Shown one piece after another: positions 51,359 through 58,891 of a stretch of 64,000 nucleotides of DNA. This DNA is from Ridgeia piscesae (taxonomy: Eukaryota; Annelida; Polychaeta; Sabellida; Siboglinidae). The position numbers and the translations under genes are program-made. The stretch covers positions 216,001-280,000 of the forward strand of contig JAODUO010000188.1 in NCBI GenBank assembly GCA_025642075.2, written 5' to 3'. The notes under the pieces are model-generated. The model searched no databases. It worked only from the letters and a program-made list of their open reading frames with translations, and was not told the origin of the DNA. Every line of letters starts with the position of its first letter. Position 1 is the first letter of the stretch.

Positions 51359-53311
51359 ACTTTCTGGAAGCAGACAGGTGTTTTTATTACTACTCAACAG
51401 TCCCTGTCAAAGTCCCTGTACATAAAATATTTCAAGGCTGACAACTCATTTTGAAATTTTTTTAGACTTTGTTTCTTTGGATCTCTTTCAATCTTTAATA
51501 GCTCTACTCAATCGAACATGAAAAACCAAACACAGCAAAATTGGTTGTTTGGTGACGAAAATACAAGATTAAACACTCTCTCCATCAGGAGAAATGACCA
51601 CTGTGACAGCTATGGTGGACAAGATAATCAGTGGTATTGATCTGATTGTGTAATAAGTTGCATAAACATGTATCATCTCATTAGTATTTGAGAAGGAGTC
51701 AGCATTATAGATGACTTTCCCACACACTCACTTGTCTCATTAGCCCAGGGGATTAGTGCTGCTCCCAATGAGCCACTGTAAGCAACACTGTCTCACAAGT
51801 GCTCAGATTGTACTTATTGCAGAGTCAGGGTTATGATCAAAGCAGTTGTAAATTTGGAAACCATGCTCCCCAAATACACATTTCTCCCAACTAGACTACA
51901 TGCAGTTATTCCTAATAACTGTGATAGCTTTGTTGTGTGTGTATGCCAAATGTAATAATGATACATACACATGTAAGTAGAGTTAGGTATCTGCCGAAAA
52001 CAACTGTGTCAGATTTGCCTTGGCAATATACCAGCGACATTTCTAAAAAGCTCCTTAGAAGCTAGATAAAGAATTTTTTATTTGGATTATCGTAAAACTA
52101 ATTTAAGTGGAACTGTGCATAACTTAGAAGTAAACTGGGAGTAGATGCTATTGTGGTATTTGTGGATAAGGACAACATGGACTCCAGGGATAAAAGGTTG
52201 AACAAAGTGGATGGGACAGAACCCATGTGTCTCTTCACCAGGCCGAAAAAGACATGACAGGATTCCGTGTCTGCAGACCTGAGTGCAGTAGGTATTGAGC
52301 CACAGGATGCTCAGGACTGCACAAGTTATAGGAAAACAAATCCAGCAGAGTCTGGTAACAACGCCATTGAACGAAGATGATGATGGTCACCTGCACATAT
52401 TTTAGACATCTCGGTGAGAAGCATTATGACTACAGATGTGTACTGTGAGTACTCACAGATGGTGACGAGTGTCGGGGATGTCACGGTTACTATTCAGTCT
52501 GTCGCTGGCCGCCTGATTGAACTTGTGTCTGGCGTAGGCATCCTGCCCCGGTTGTAGACGTGTCTTGTCAATATACGCCTTCTCATCAAAGTATTGCCAC
52601 TGGAGGCGGCCATCGGTCAGCGTGTCTGTGTCCATTTCACGTACATCTTTGTGGTGGGCTGCCAATGTGAACTCTGGCTTCAGTCTCAGTGCTTGGTTCG
52701 CCAAATTCTGCAATCAGACTAGTGCTCAACAAAACGAGGCCTGTCCTCATTGCCCTGGATTTGTTATGACATGACATTCGTAGCTTTATCTAGAAACAGA
52801 AAGTGTCTGATTATCCCTTGTCAGCCTGGCAATGGAGGAAGCATTGTGACACTTGGTTTGAGCCACTTTTGCTAGTACTAGTAGGGCAACAATTAACCTA
52901 TCTTACGCTAGAGCCTAGAACTAGAACAGTTTCTTATGCCATAAGTTATGCTGCGTTCCAACTTACAAGTTCCATTGGGCTGTTTGTATCGTAAACACAA
53001 GTTTGGGAACTCGGAAGGGCCCACGAGCTCCTCTTTCAGGTGTTACGAAGTCGTATTTACTTAATACACGTGGCGTAATTTGTAAACATACGTCGCTGAA
53101 GACCGAGAAGTGACAACTGTCACTGCCACTGGCACTGCCAAGTCTCAACACAAGCCTATTTAAAAACGAACAGCCTACGGCATAAAAGTTCAGTAAAGAA
53201 AACAGCTACATAACGACTTACCGCATTTTCACCCGTATGGTATATGTAATACACTATGCCTAGTATCCATGTGGCTAAAAAAGCTGAGAGAATTCGCGCA
53301 TTCCTTCGCAT
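3168..53311 (-). CDS. GALNT2: Polypeptide N-acetylgalactosaminyltransferase 2 orthologue, whole gene (15 coding exons, 559 aa)
   Basis: This enzyme transfers GalNAc from UDP-GalNAc to Ser/Thr of secretory proteins in the Golgi, starting mucin-type O-glycans (known for family GT27). The spliced frame has 559 codons, against 571 in human GALNT2. Seen in order: a short basic tail and an anchor at about residues 7-24; a stem with [12 protein letters not shown] (84-95); a catalytic domain from about 115 with D213-S214-H215 and H348 (metal ligands of the family) and WGGENLEISFRVW (320-332), including the loop Trp; then a lectin domain from about 430 to 559 with CID, CLT and CLD repeat motifs and a final QRW. 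All 14 introns are GT-AG and phase-consistent. Motifs such as CSRVGHVFR and [10 protein letters not shown], and the N-terminal MRR, fit GALNT2 better than other family members; this was judged from memory, not by a search. No frameshift or internal stop was found. Introns total about 48 kb and are full of minisatellites. Confidence 0.95.
3327..5800. repeat. 56-bp minisatellite, about 44 copies, intron 14
   Basis: This is a near-perfect tandem array of a 56-bp unit containing CACAGACACAAGTCACC and TAGTGTAGTTAAATACACG. The main variation is CACCTGAC versus CACCCGAC. It begins about 6 bp from the exon 15 acceptor. On the gene strand most units carry TGTTGTCAGGTGACT, an acceptor-like and donor-like AG|GT junction. 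Confidence 0.98.
5801..6667. other. Unique part of intron 14
   Basis: Between the two arrays of intron 14 lies AT-rich DNA with no recognised gene or element. Short open frames here have no family resemblance. Confidence 0.6.
6668..6866. repeat. 22-bp degenerate minisatellite beside exon 14 donor
   Basis: About nine copies of a 21-25 bp unit centred on CCCACAGTGTGCC. On the gene strand it starts 8 bp after the GT of the exon 14 donor and is rich in GGG runs, which act as splicing enhancers in other animals (known in general, not shown here). Confidence 0.9.
6875..6994 (-). CDS. GALNT2: GALNT2 exon 14: lectin domain, second repeat
   Basis: The acceptor is TTTGACAG|GAG and the donor AAGCAG|GTGAGT, both phase 0. 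It encodes [20 protein letters not shown] and then [20 protein letters not shown] (residues 470-509). It completes GGNQEW across the junction and carries the CLT beta motif. The 31-bp minisatellite starts 4 bp upstream of the acceptor. A 22-bp array starts 8 bp downstream of the donor. Confidence 0.95.
6998..12455. repeat. 31-bp minisatellite, about 175 copies, fills intron 13
   Basis: A 5.4-kb array of a 31-bp unit containing CTCTCTCACTACAAGGACAT. It varies mainly at one C/T position (CAGCACT or CAGTACT), with rarer ACGAGG, ACGGGG and CATTAC forms. Copies decay towards the 12-kb end. It runs to within 4 bp of the exon 14 acceptor, so its last unit supplies the 3' end of the intron. Because 31 is not a multiple of 3 and no frame has a stop, it creates an apparent frame of 1716 codons that is not a gene. 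Confidence 0.98.
12523..12649 (-). CDS. GALNT2: GALNT2 exon 13: lectin domain, first repeat
   Basis: The acceptor is TTATTTCAG|G and the donor AACCAG|GTCAGC. It encodes residues 428-469, including [19 protein letters not shown] and HHSGGNQ. This is the alpha subdomain of the ricin-type lectin. The usual CLD is CID here, which keeps the Asp. Confidence 0.95.
13085..14015. mobile_element. MITE-like DNA transposon with 19-bp terminal inverted repeats, intron 12
   Basis: The left end CAATAAGGATGGGACGAAT (13085-13103) and the right end ATTCGTCTCATCCTTATTG (13997-14015) are inverted copies with one mismatch. Both ends have further GAATATTCG-rich palindromic sequence inside. The roughly 930 bp between carry no transposase-like frame, so it is non-autonomous. 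The GGATGGGACGAAT end resembles hAT-type termini, which is inference. No clear target duplication was found. It ends 96 bp from exon 12. Confidence 0.7.
14111..14194 (-). CDS. GALNT2: GALNT2 exon 12: linker to lectin domain
   Basis: The acceptor is GTGTTTCAG|T and the donor CTCAA|GTAGGT. It encodes [20 protein letters not shown] and then QNVYPQL (residues 400-426). [13 protein letters not shown] is the conserved end of the catalytic domain. An 18-bp minisatellite begins about 20 bp upstream of its acceptor. Confidence 0.96.
14216..14650. repeat. 18-bp minisatellite, about 24 copies, intron 11
   Basis: The unit is CATGACTTGTATGTCTGA with drift towards AAGCCTGACATGACTTGT at the far end. It starts about 20 bp from the exon 12 acceptor. 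The 18-bp period keeps frames open on both strands, which explains hexapeptide frames such as MTCMSD. Confidence 0.95.
14854..14920. repeat. (AT)n(GT)n microsatellite, intron 11
   Basis: About 45 bp of alternating AT, followed by about 20 bp of GT repeats. Confidence 0.97.
15013..15105 (-). CDS. GALNT2: GALNT2 exon 11: end of catalytic domain
   Basis: The acceptor is ATCCTTGCAG|C and the donor GGCGA|GTAAGT. It encodes [20 protein letters not shown] and then [10 protein letters not shown] (residues 369-398). AEVWMDxYK is a GT27 hallmark near the end of the catalytic domain. Confidence 0.96.
15775..15901 (-). CDS. GALNT2: GALNT2 exon 10: Gal/GalNAc-T motif and His348
   Basis: The acceptor is ACCTTGCAG|AG and the donor GCACG|GTACGC. 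It encodes [18 protein letters not shown] and then [20 protein letters not shown]. His348 in VGHVFR is the third metal ligand. The sequence is very close to GALNT2 as I remember it. Confidence 0.96.
16416..16519 (-). CDS. GALNT2: GALNT2 exon 9: Gal/GalNAc-T motif, first half
   Basis: The acceptor is TTTCACAG|G and the donor CTCG|GTGAGT. It encodes [20 protein letters not shown] and then [14 protein letters not shown]. The WGGENLE motif is split with exon 10. Trp320 corresponds to the mobile-loop Trp of the family. Confidence 0.96.
16861..17848. repeat. 35-bp minisatellite, about 28 copies, intron 8
   Basis: The unit contains CAGCTAGTCACTCATACTGC and ends TGAGTGAACTGGCAC. Variants are CTGGCACC/CTGTCACC and CATACTG/CATGCTG, which mix along the array. 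It ends at a tRNA-derived sequence (17862-17966). Confidence 0.98.
17862..17966 (-). mobile_element. tRNA-derived SINE head (or tRNA pseudogene), intron 8
   Basis: The minus strand reads GTGGTTCAGTGGGTGGAG (17951-17934), an A-box-like block, and then GGTTTCGTATCC (17907-17896), a B-box-like block, with spacing close to that of a tRNA gene. The cloverleaf is degenerate and no clear tail is seen, so a SINE head is more likely than a working tRNA. Confidence 0.45.
18006..18093 (-). CDS. GALNT2: GALNT2 exon 8: catalytic domain
   Basis: The acceptor is GATATGCAG|GG and the donor AG|GTGAGT. It encodes [20 protein letters not shown] and then RSNPIAPI (residues 263-290), including the conserved GGFDWNL substrate-site segment completed from exon 7. 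Confidence 0.95.
18460..18547 (-). CDS. GALNT2: GALNT2 exon 7: catalytic domain
   Basis: The acceptor is CCGGTAG|GAC and the donor GGAG|GTAGGC. It encodes [18 protein letters not shown] and then [11 protein letters not shown] (residues 233-261), the SPIIDV segment common to GT27 enzymes. The donor GTAGGC is weaker than most in this gene. Confidence 0.94.
18727..20178. repeat. 33/35-bp minisatellite built on the exon 6 splice donor, about 43 copies
   Basis: The array alternates 35-bp and 33-bp units (a dimer of about 68 bp), each with AACAGCTCTAGTAACTTACT. On the gene strand many units carry AGAAGTAAGTTACTAGAG, the same as the true exon 6 donor (GAA|GTAAGT) with its flanks. CTCTAGTAACTTACTTCTAC is shared by units and the exon-intron junction. 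The array therefore runs into the last bases of exon 6. Confidence 0.97.
20172..20293 (-). CDS. GALNT2: GALNT2 exon 6: metal-binding DSH motif
   Basis: The acceptor is TTCCAG|GG and the donor GAA|GTAAGT, phase 0. The exon encodes [30 protein letters not shown] and RVVE. Asp213 and His215 of DSH are the family's Mn2+ ligands. The donor is contiguous with a minisatellite whose unit copies this same splice site (18727-20178). Confidence 0.96.
20700..21750. other. Unique part of intron 5
   Basis: No gene, RNA or element recognised. The sequence is AT-rich with only short open frames. Confidence 0.5.
21762..22043. repeat. GGGAGAGA low-complexity tract, intron 5
   Basis: About 280 bp of almost pure purine (GGGAGAGA, GAGAGGGA) on the plus strand, hence polypyrimidine on the gene strand. 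The DNA beyond it to about 22600 is also rich in GATGAAGG-like repeats. Open frames here are compositional. Confidence 0.97.
22652..22717 (-). CDS. GALNT2: GALNT2 exon 5: catalytic domain
   Basis: A 66-bp exon with acceptor GTTTCAG|CG and donor GAAG|GTGATG. It encodes [20 protein letters not shown] and then Glu (residues 171-191). The VLRNxxREG motif leads into the next exon. The phase (2 in, 1 out) joins exons 4 and 6 exactly. Confidence 0.92.
23557..23627. repeat. 17-bp short tandem repeat, about 4 copies, intron 4
   Basis: The unit TCTCTATAAATCACCAG is repeated almost perfectly. Confidence 0.95.
23985..25133. repeat. 48-bp minisatellite A, about 24 copies, intron 4
   Basis: The unit contains ACTGGTCAGTCCTCAGTTGT and CTCTCACAGCCAGTCAGTGA. 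Variants are CACAGCC/CACTGCC/CATTGTC. A 48-bp period with no stops gives false 16-residue protein repeats on both strands. Confidence 0.98.
25177..28250. repeat. 48-bp minisatellite B, about 64 copies, intron 4
   Basis: The unit contains CCTGGTACTTGTTCTAATCA and TTACCCTGCTTGCCCAATTT. Units of 46-47 bp are scattered among 48-bp ones and break the frames. A roughly 1,002-bp block is duplicated in tandem. It starts about 45 bp after array A but has an unrelated sequence. Decayed copies approach the exon 4 donor. Confidence 0.98.
28357..28424 (-). CDS. GALNT2: GALNT2 exon 4: catalytic domain
   Basis: A 68-bp exon with acceptor TTTATTTCAG|T and donor GACC|GTGAGT. It encodes [17 protein letters not shown] (residues 153-169), the nucleotide-binding strand typical of GT27. 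The 3-kb 48-bp minisatellite of intron 4 decays to unique sequence roughly 100 bp from this donor. Confidence 0.95.
28425..29137. other. Intron 3, with a dispersed repeat copy next to exon 3
   Basis: No minisatellite is present. Sequence 29015-29130 (AAGCTTCATTTCCTGATGGT onward) resembles 54285-54470 (AAAGCTTTATTTCCTAATGA onward), so both look like copies of one dispersed element, class unknown. Confidence 0.4.
29138..29236 (-). CDS. GALNT2: GALNT2 exon 3: start of catalytic domain
   Basis: The acceptor TTGCAG|A completes the Leu codon and is followed by Cys115. The exon encodes [20 protein letters not shown], the first strand and helix of the GT-A fold that binds UDP-sugar. The donor is AG|GTATGA. 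It is separated from exon 2 by a 23-kb intron. Confidence 0.95.
29600..29950. repeat. Degenerate repeat of about 33 bp, intron 2
   Basis: About ten diverged copies of a unit built on AGGTGACCTCTATTACAAGG and TGGCTGTATTAC. It is much older looking than the large arrays. Confidence 0.75.
30000..32250. other. Intron 2, unique stretch
   Basis: No coding exon, RNA gene or element recognised here. Open frames are short and lack family features. Confidence 0.5.
32272..32612. repeat. TTACATTTACTTACAG short tandem repeat, intron 2
   Basis: An irregular array of 6- and 12-bp-based units (TTACAGTTACATTTAC). Confidence 0.9.
32613..34675. other. Intron 2, unique stretch
   Basis: No recognised gene. A 160-codon open frame on the minus strand (34188-34670) shows no motif, splice context or family resemblance and is not called. 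Confidence 0.45.
34676..34790. repeat. Dispersed repeat copy 1 (related to 37741-38000)
   Basis: GATCTATAGATGATGGGTCA, GCTGCAAAGTAAG and GGAGCCATGAGCAACA match, with drift, the same ordered blocks at 37830-37940. The element class is unknown. Confidence 0.55.
34791..37740. other. Intron 2, unique stretch
   Basis: No gene or repeat family recognised. It is mixed-composition intronic DNA. Confidence 0.5.
37741..38000. repeat. Dispersed repeat copy 2 with a perfect 25-bp inverted repeat
   Basis: Positions 37756-37780 and 37864-37888 are perfect inverted copies (core TTTGGAGCATAACTTTG) with an 83-bp loop. The outer part (GGAGCCATCAACAATGTATT) recurs at 34676-34790 and, weaker and inverted, at 47085-47165. 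This is consistent with a MITE or foldback-like family. Confidence 0.65.
38561..38648. repeat. (CA)n/(CG)n microsatellite, intron 2
   Basis: ACACACAAACACACACGCAC followed by GCGCACGCGCAC and more CA: an alternating purine-pyrimidine tract. Confidence 0.95.
38930..43568. repeat. 70-bp minisatellite, main block, about 66 copies, intron 2
   Basis: The unit contains GGACTCTTGGTAAATCTAAA, TCCATGTGCTGGCTGAAGCA and GGCTGTTGGCCACAGCCT. Variants (GCTCCC/GCTTCC, GGAGGCTG/GGAAGCTG/GGAAGGGTG, GGTCAATC) recur in the same order, showing higher-order duplication (offsets near 631 and 1052 bp). Confidence 0.98.
43569..44228. other. Blended sequence between two blocks of the 70-bp array
   Basis: This 660 bp lines up with 44933-45540, but base by base it also contains fragments of the 70-bp unit (GGTAAATCTAAA, TGGCCA, GCTGAAGCAG). 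It reads as an average of two sequences rather than a natural junction. I treat it as a probable consensus artefact. Confidence 0.6.
44229..44935. repeat. 70-bp minisatellite, second block, about 10 copies
   Basis: The same unit as 38930-43568. The first copies are damaged, with small deletions, and the later ones are near perfect. Confidence 0.95.
45488..45812. repeat. 17-bp minisatellite in two blocks, intron 2
   Basis: The unit is TGTGCCAGCATGTTGTA, with about eight copies at 45488-45626 and about five at 45725-45812. Each block is followed by a copy of CTATAAGTACTACAGGCCAT, so block and flank were duplicated together. Confidence 0.95.
45850..47325. other. Intron 2, AT-rich unique stretch
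   Basis: No gene recognised. A weak third copy of the dispersed repeat of 37741-38000 lies at about 47085-47165 (ATTGTTCATGGTTCC). Confidence 0.45.
47328..49660. repeat. 39-bp minisatellite, about 60 copies, intron 2
   Basis: The unit contains GACAAACAGACTGTGGGACA and ACCACACAAGACACAAGGA. The 39-bp period has no stop in most frames, so frames of about 800 codons appear on both strands at once. Rare 40-bp units (AAGGCCACAAGG) at 48257, 48415 and 48690 shift the frame. The edges are diverged. Confidence 0.98.
49700..52456. other. Intron 2, proximal part
   Basis: Unique DNA with one (AT)n tract at 51309-51355. No gene or RNA recognised. Confidence 0.5.
52457..52707 (-). CDS. GALNT2: GALNT2 exon 2: stem region
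   Basis: The acceptor is TGATTGCAG|AAT and the donor CT|GTGAGT, leaving phase 2. The exon encodes residues 31-113 and part of 114: a polar stem and then the conserved [12 protein letters not shown] and DIPDTRHH segments that precede the catalytic domain. No methionine start is needed because exon 1 supplies the N-terminus. Confidence 0.95.
53222..53311 (-). CDS. GALNT2: GALNT2 exon 1: cytosolic tail and membrane anchor
   Basis: Thirty codons from ATG (53311-53309) to a GCG|GTAAGT donor, phase 0. It encodes the tail MRRNAR and the hydrophobic run [18 protein letters not shown], a type II signal anchor. The ATG has A at -3. The start and the short basic tail match the GALNT2 pattern, so this ATG is preferred over any internal Met. 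Confidence 0.93.
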
Positions 53312-53420
53312 CTTCGCCACATACACACACCGGTCTCGATGGCACCGTGAAACGGCGGAGCCGGAAGTGACTGTGACTTTGCTATCTCCACCAATAGTGT
53401 TGCTTGAAAGACGCGGATCT
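53312..53420 (-). promoter_or_regulatory. GALNT2: Probable GALNT2 5' UTR and TATA-less promoter
   Basis: The 110 bp upstream of the ATG is GC-richer than its surroundings. It contains CCGGAAGTG (53361-53369, an ETS-type site) and CCAAT (53391-53395, plus strand). No TATA box is seen. This fits a housekeeping-type promoter, but the start site is inferred. Confidence 0.4.
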
Positions 53421-54529
53421 GTATAGTCGTGGACAGGAAAAAAATACTAACACTACTAACCCTTATTTTACAATGTATACGGTATATGTGTTTCCAGTTA
53501 TATGTTGTATTCCCTTGTTGCATTCCGTCTCCAGTGTTCGATATATTCGTTTTACATTTATTTAACAACTGTCATCAGATATAAATATTATAATATAATT
53601 ATAATGCTTTGAAACGCTCGGTTGGTCACAAGATGGTGTCTGACGCAGTGGCACCATTTTCATGTAGTCTTGTCAACTAAAATAAGTGTAATGCATTATT
53701 TTTATGACGTTATGTTTATTCGATTCTCGTTTGCCTTCGATAACTCGCCAAGAAGTGGTGTGCGGCACCAAGAGTCTAAAGTGTTGCCACCTAACGGCGT
53801 ATGTGTATACCCATCTTTTGGCTGTTATCGTCAGATGGCACCACTAACTTAGAGTTAACGTCTCCCGCGTTAAACAATGTTTAACATTGTATATAAAATT
53901 TGACCACCTTAAAAATTCAGAACAATACATTTGTAGTACAAATTCAATTTAAAGCCGTCTGTCTAGTGATTCCCGTGGAAAGGTGAGATTTAATGAGTTA
54001 GATGATCACGTGCTATCGTTACTTCAGCGTTGACATATAATTCGCATCGCGAATGTAGCCTATAATTATAGCCTTCCGTGCATCAGAGCATGTCTACAAG
54101 GCTACATTTTGTATCGAAACGAGCGTCGGAATGGGTTGTTTTACGACATTCATATATAATATAAACATTAGTAACCACAGAGGAACAAATCCAACCCAAG
54201 TTGGTTAAAAAATGAAGTTTTGCAGACATTCATCCCTTTCTTGCATGGAAAACTACCGGAATATAACCTACACAAGCAAAGCAAACGTTTTATAAGTAAA
54301 TAAAAGCTTTATTTCCTAATGATAACCATGTCACTTGATTTTGAATGGGATATCATCAGCCAACACACTCACATACATACATTATAATATATAATAAATA
54401 TTATACATACATCCAATTAAGCTTTAGATAAAAGACAGAGTTTACAATAATACTTATAACATCGTAAAAGTAATAGATAAATTAAATAAATAAGAAATGT
54501 GTAATTAAACCGTAATAACAAAAAAACTA

Positions 54530-54582
<53 letters not shown>

Positions 54583-57060
54583 ATATTTAAAATAATTATA
54601 ATAAATGATATAAATAAAACATTATTAAAAAAACAGATATAATAATATTTTTAATATGACATTATTATATATAAAATTAATTAACTGAATCTTGCTTGCG
54701 CTCTGGTATAGGTTATCTTACGTGTTTTGAATACTGAATTTAATTCTTTGTATTACTTCGCTGGTGTGGCTGATTAAGCTGACAGTTCTTTTGTTCATAT
54801 AACAGGATAAATTTCCTTTTTGATATAATTAATAACAGTGGTTTCGTCCAACTTTCTGGACAAGTGTCTGTCTCCCAGACCGTTTCATATAAGGGCGTAC
54901 TGTTCGTGAACGCGCCTATCGTTGCCTTCCCTATATGATTACTGTGCATTTCTCATGATAGTTCTTTTCAATTTAATTGTTTTCGTTTTTCATATCCAAA
55001 TTCAAAATCTTCGTCTGAACGTTTCATGTTGACTTTTTGAGTACTAATGAGCAATGACGTCACTGTACACGTGGGGTAGCTCGTAATTGCCTCCCCTCTA
55101 TGTTCGATCAATTCAGTCAATATCTGTGCCTTCAGTATTCGAAACGCTTTATATTATACTTTTCTTTGGAGAATGGGTGTGTTTGAGGCGTTGTTCTGAC
55201 GTCATCACCTTTCCTCGATTCTTATATGTACAGTTCTTCACAGTACTTCAACCAAGTACTGCCGTTTTCTGTAGCAAGTGTGCCGTTTGTGTTTTCGATG
55301 TTTGACAATCAGCTTGACCTTTGTTTGACGTGACTGACGAAGGCCTTCAAGGCGAACTAAACCTCTTCCCCTTCCTCCCATTCTCCATCTCGGTGCACGT
55401 TTCGTTCACCCAGTTGTTCTTTGCTTTCCTCATTTGTTTAATGTCTGTTTTATTTATAGGTATTGTTACTGCTTCATGTGTAGATCGTTCTCACGCGCTC
55501 ATTACAAAGCTTCACAAAACAGTCAGTCACGCATGGACGTTGAATGGTCTTTGATTTGTCAGTAACAACGCAACCGGCCATTGCAGTCACCCCAGACTAT
55601 GTGCGATGCGATCTGCCTGCAATTGGTGACCGATCCTGCTAACGAAGTTGTTGGCGTCGGTCTCCAACGTTGTAATGTTTGTATCGTGCAATTTCTTTAA
55701 ATTAGTTAGTTAAATTCAATAAAATGCTTTATTTCCTACTGAACATAACATACATCCAATACATATTAGGACATCTATTCAAATGGAAAAGGAGAAAGTA
55801 AAGGCGCGATGCTTATTTTTGTACTTTTCCCAAGTATAAATAATACAACACGTGCGTTATAGTAAACACATTGCAGCTTAAGTAATTAAAGAATATGGTA
55901 TTTATAAAGGTTTACAATTGTTATAGGCACACTTTATGGTATCTTCTCAATATTAGCAATATGAAAAATCAGTAACATGAAATGACATGCTTCAAGGAAG
56001 TAATTTGATAACGTTTTTGTTTAGATTTCTGATAGAAACAGTTTGTTTTTGTTTTCCTACAGTGTATAGAGTTTTACAGTTTAACACCATGTACAAATAT
56101 ACACAGTCTTTGAAATAGTTCGTGTACATACATATTTGTTTCCATGTATTTCACTGTCGTGTTACATATTGTGTGGTATTTAAACAAATTGAAGATTTCC
56201 AGGCAACAATTTAATCCTAGCATTAAACATTACAACATAAATTCTTAATTGCATTACTTAAGTTTAAAAATACCTAGATCACCAAATAATGCATATATGA
56301 CTTATATGATCCTTATTACAAATTAATCTTATAACCTCTTTGTAATATATAAATGCCATTTGTGTATGTTTGATACGTATACTCCCACACTTCGCAGCAG
56401 CTTCGGAAATGTTGTCCTCTCCATGTTGTCCCAATTCGCGGTAGTGTTTGTCATCTCAACTAAATGTCTTTGTGCACAGCACACACACGCGCACGCGTGG
56501 ATTCATCTAACCTACTAAGTATTCCTAATGGGTTCTCGTATATCACTGTATTTGTGCTGCATAGTTGTGTTTGCGCAGTGTCTACAGTCTACACCGAGTG
56601 AATCAACTGTGTTTCGTATTTGTCTAAGATGCAATAAATTGTGCTAAGTGGCGACGGACCCCAACAAAACTAGCAATCTGTTACCGTGAGTTGGCAGGGT
56701 ATTCTCAAAGCGACATTGGTGAAATGGCCATTTTGTTCGATTGTATTGACTTGCACAATACGTGGATTAGCAAGCATGACTTGGTGTTCTTGTTTGGTTG
56801 TTTCTGTGCTAGTCATGAATGCTACACTTATTTTACTTTTGCATTTACCTCCAGTTTCTGTAATATTTATGTAATTGTTACTAATTAAATGCAAAGCTCT
56901 CATGGGGGTGAACGGGTAGATGGTCGGATGTGCAAGACCAAGTGACGCATTTTACGGGCATGTCATTGGACCATGACCCCTTCCTTTAGCTTTGGGAACA
57001 TACACTTTATTAACATAGTGCACCATCACATGTCATGTTGCGAACATGCTCGAACATATT
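53421..57060. other. Intergenic DNA upstream of GALNT2
   Basis: AT-rich. It contains an (AT)n tract near 54530-54580 and a dispersed repeat copy at about 54285-54470. No exon with flanking splice signals and family resemblance was found. Confidence 0.5.
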
Positions 57061-57073
57061 GCCCCACCCCCTC

Positions 57074-57600
<527 letters not shown>

Positions 57601-57879
57601 CTTCGACATAAGGACTCCGTTGCGTTCAGCACCTGACTGACCACGAATAGTATTTATACATCATGCTGGAGAACACAACTGCCACGTACTGCAAAATGTT
57701 CGATATTTCGATTACTCCTCGGGACCTTCAATGGGAATGTTCGATAGGTATTAAGGGATGTCGATAGACGGATGTTTTGGGGCGCTAGTAACGTACAATT
57801 CCCCCCATGATCAATTACGCTAGTAGTAATACATGTATTCTTAGTAAACAACGAATTAGCAACGAGACACACTGTGCAG

Positions 57880-58737
57880 TTGTATAAAACGAGTTGCGAG
57901 GTTTTGACCCGATCCCCGGGCGTAGCGAATTACGGAGACACAAGACCGCGTGGATTATCAGTGCAGTGGCCGTAACACAAACCGACGAGAAAGTACTTCG
58001 GCGTCGAATATCGCTACGGAGTGTCCGCCCATTCAGTGTCGTTGGCAACGTGATGTCGGCGGGCGGCCCATGTATCTTAGGTCGACTGTTGGCCGACAGC
58101 GGACAGCTCACGAGTGTTGAGTGTCAGCGCGACAGAGGCACAACCAGCTGTGCTTAGTCGCGCCGATAACAAAGTTTGCGAAATAGTTTTATTGGATCTA
58201 CTTCGTGTTCTTCAGACGCAGGGGTGCGGAAGTTGCGAGAAAGCTTCCAACTCACACGTTTTCGCCGTGTGCCTATGCTGAGGCTAGCAGCGATGCGTCA
58301 TCTAGAAGCGTTTGAAAGTGAACACTGATGGCTAATGTGACAGTAATTTATGTTACAAACGCACACAGAGAAAAACTTACACCGAACGAAATCGCCACGA
58401 CGGCAAATGGCGGCAAAAGAATGTTTCAAGTGTACCTCCCGCATCGGAGCCACGTGAATTTATCAGCGCTACGTAAATCGCCAAAACGTGAACCTACTTT
58501 TAATGCGTTACGGGATTTGAAAGTCGATTTTGACGAATGCTCTTTATCCGGAAAACCTGCTATAGTCGTCGCCTATTATCGTCCTCCTTATCGAACGAGC
58601 ACAACCAATCGCTGACGCCGATGGTTTCAGGATCGTGTCCACTGTGAAGATTCGTCGATTTTGGCCAAAGCCGTGGCGTTTGTCGTGCTGACGTCACTGG
58701 CGATTGTGTTCCCGGCAGAACGGGAGTTGTAGGAGCG
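57880..58737 (+). promoter_or_regulatory. CpG-rich promoter-like region with CRE palindrome
   Basis: CpG is conspicuously frequent here compared with the rest of the window. TGACGTCA (58689-58696), a full cAMP-response element, lies 42 bp before the probable start codon at 58738. This fits an unmethylated promoter, which is inference. A 95-codon plus-strand frame at 58328-58615 ends before that ATG and could be leader sequence or chance. Confidence 0.45.
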
Positions 58738-58891
58738 ATGGAAGCGAGACGAGACAGCGCCAGCGAGGGCACTCTCGCCAGGTTGGTCGAGTGCCTCTCG
58801 CGACCCCCTCACCGTCGTAACCCCGCCAACTTCAAGAGTCTGACGCCCTGGCTGAGGAAGACAAGTCCATTGCTGCGTGGACTTGCTCACG
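58738..58891 (+). CDS. Probable first coding exon of an unidentified gene
   Basis: The ATG at 58738 (GAGCGATGG, G at -3 and +4) opens 51 codons with no stop and ends CACG|GTAAGC, a good donor, leaving phase 1. An in-frame TAG lies just upstream, so this Met is the first one. The peptide begins MEARRDSASEGTLARLVECL and later has ANFKSLTPWLRKTSPLLRGL. I do not recognise the family. The frame stops soon after the donor (TAA near 58914), which supports splicing. The rest of the gene would lie beyond the retroelement to the right or outside the window. Confidence 0.45.

Noticed and set aside
57894..58157. 87-codon plus-strand frame in the CpG-rich region
   Set aside because: CpG-rich DNA is poor in stops. 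An opposite-strand frame overlaps it and no motif is seen.
58328..58615. 95-codon plus-strand frame MANVTVIYVTNAHREKLTPN...
   Set aside because: It lies before the better-supported ATG at 58738, with no family resemblance and no donor at its end. It may be leader sequence, so it is not called a gene.
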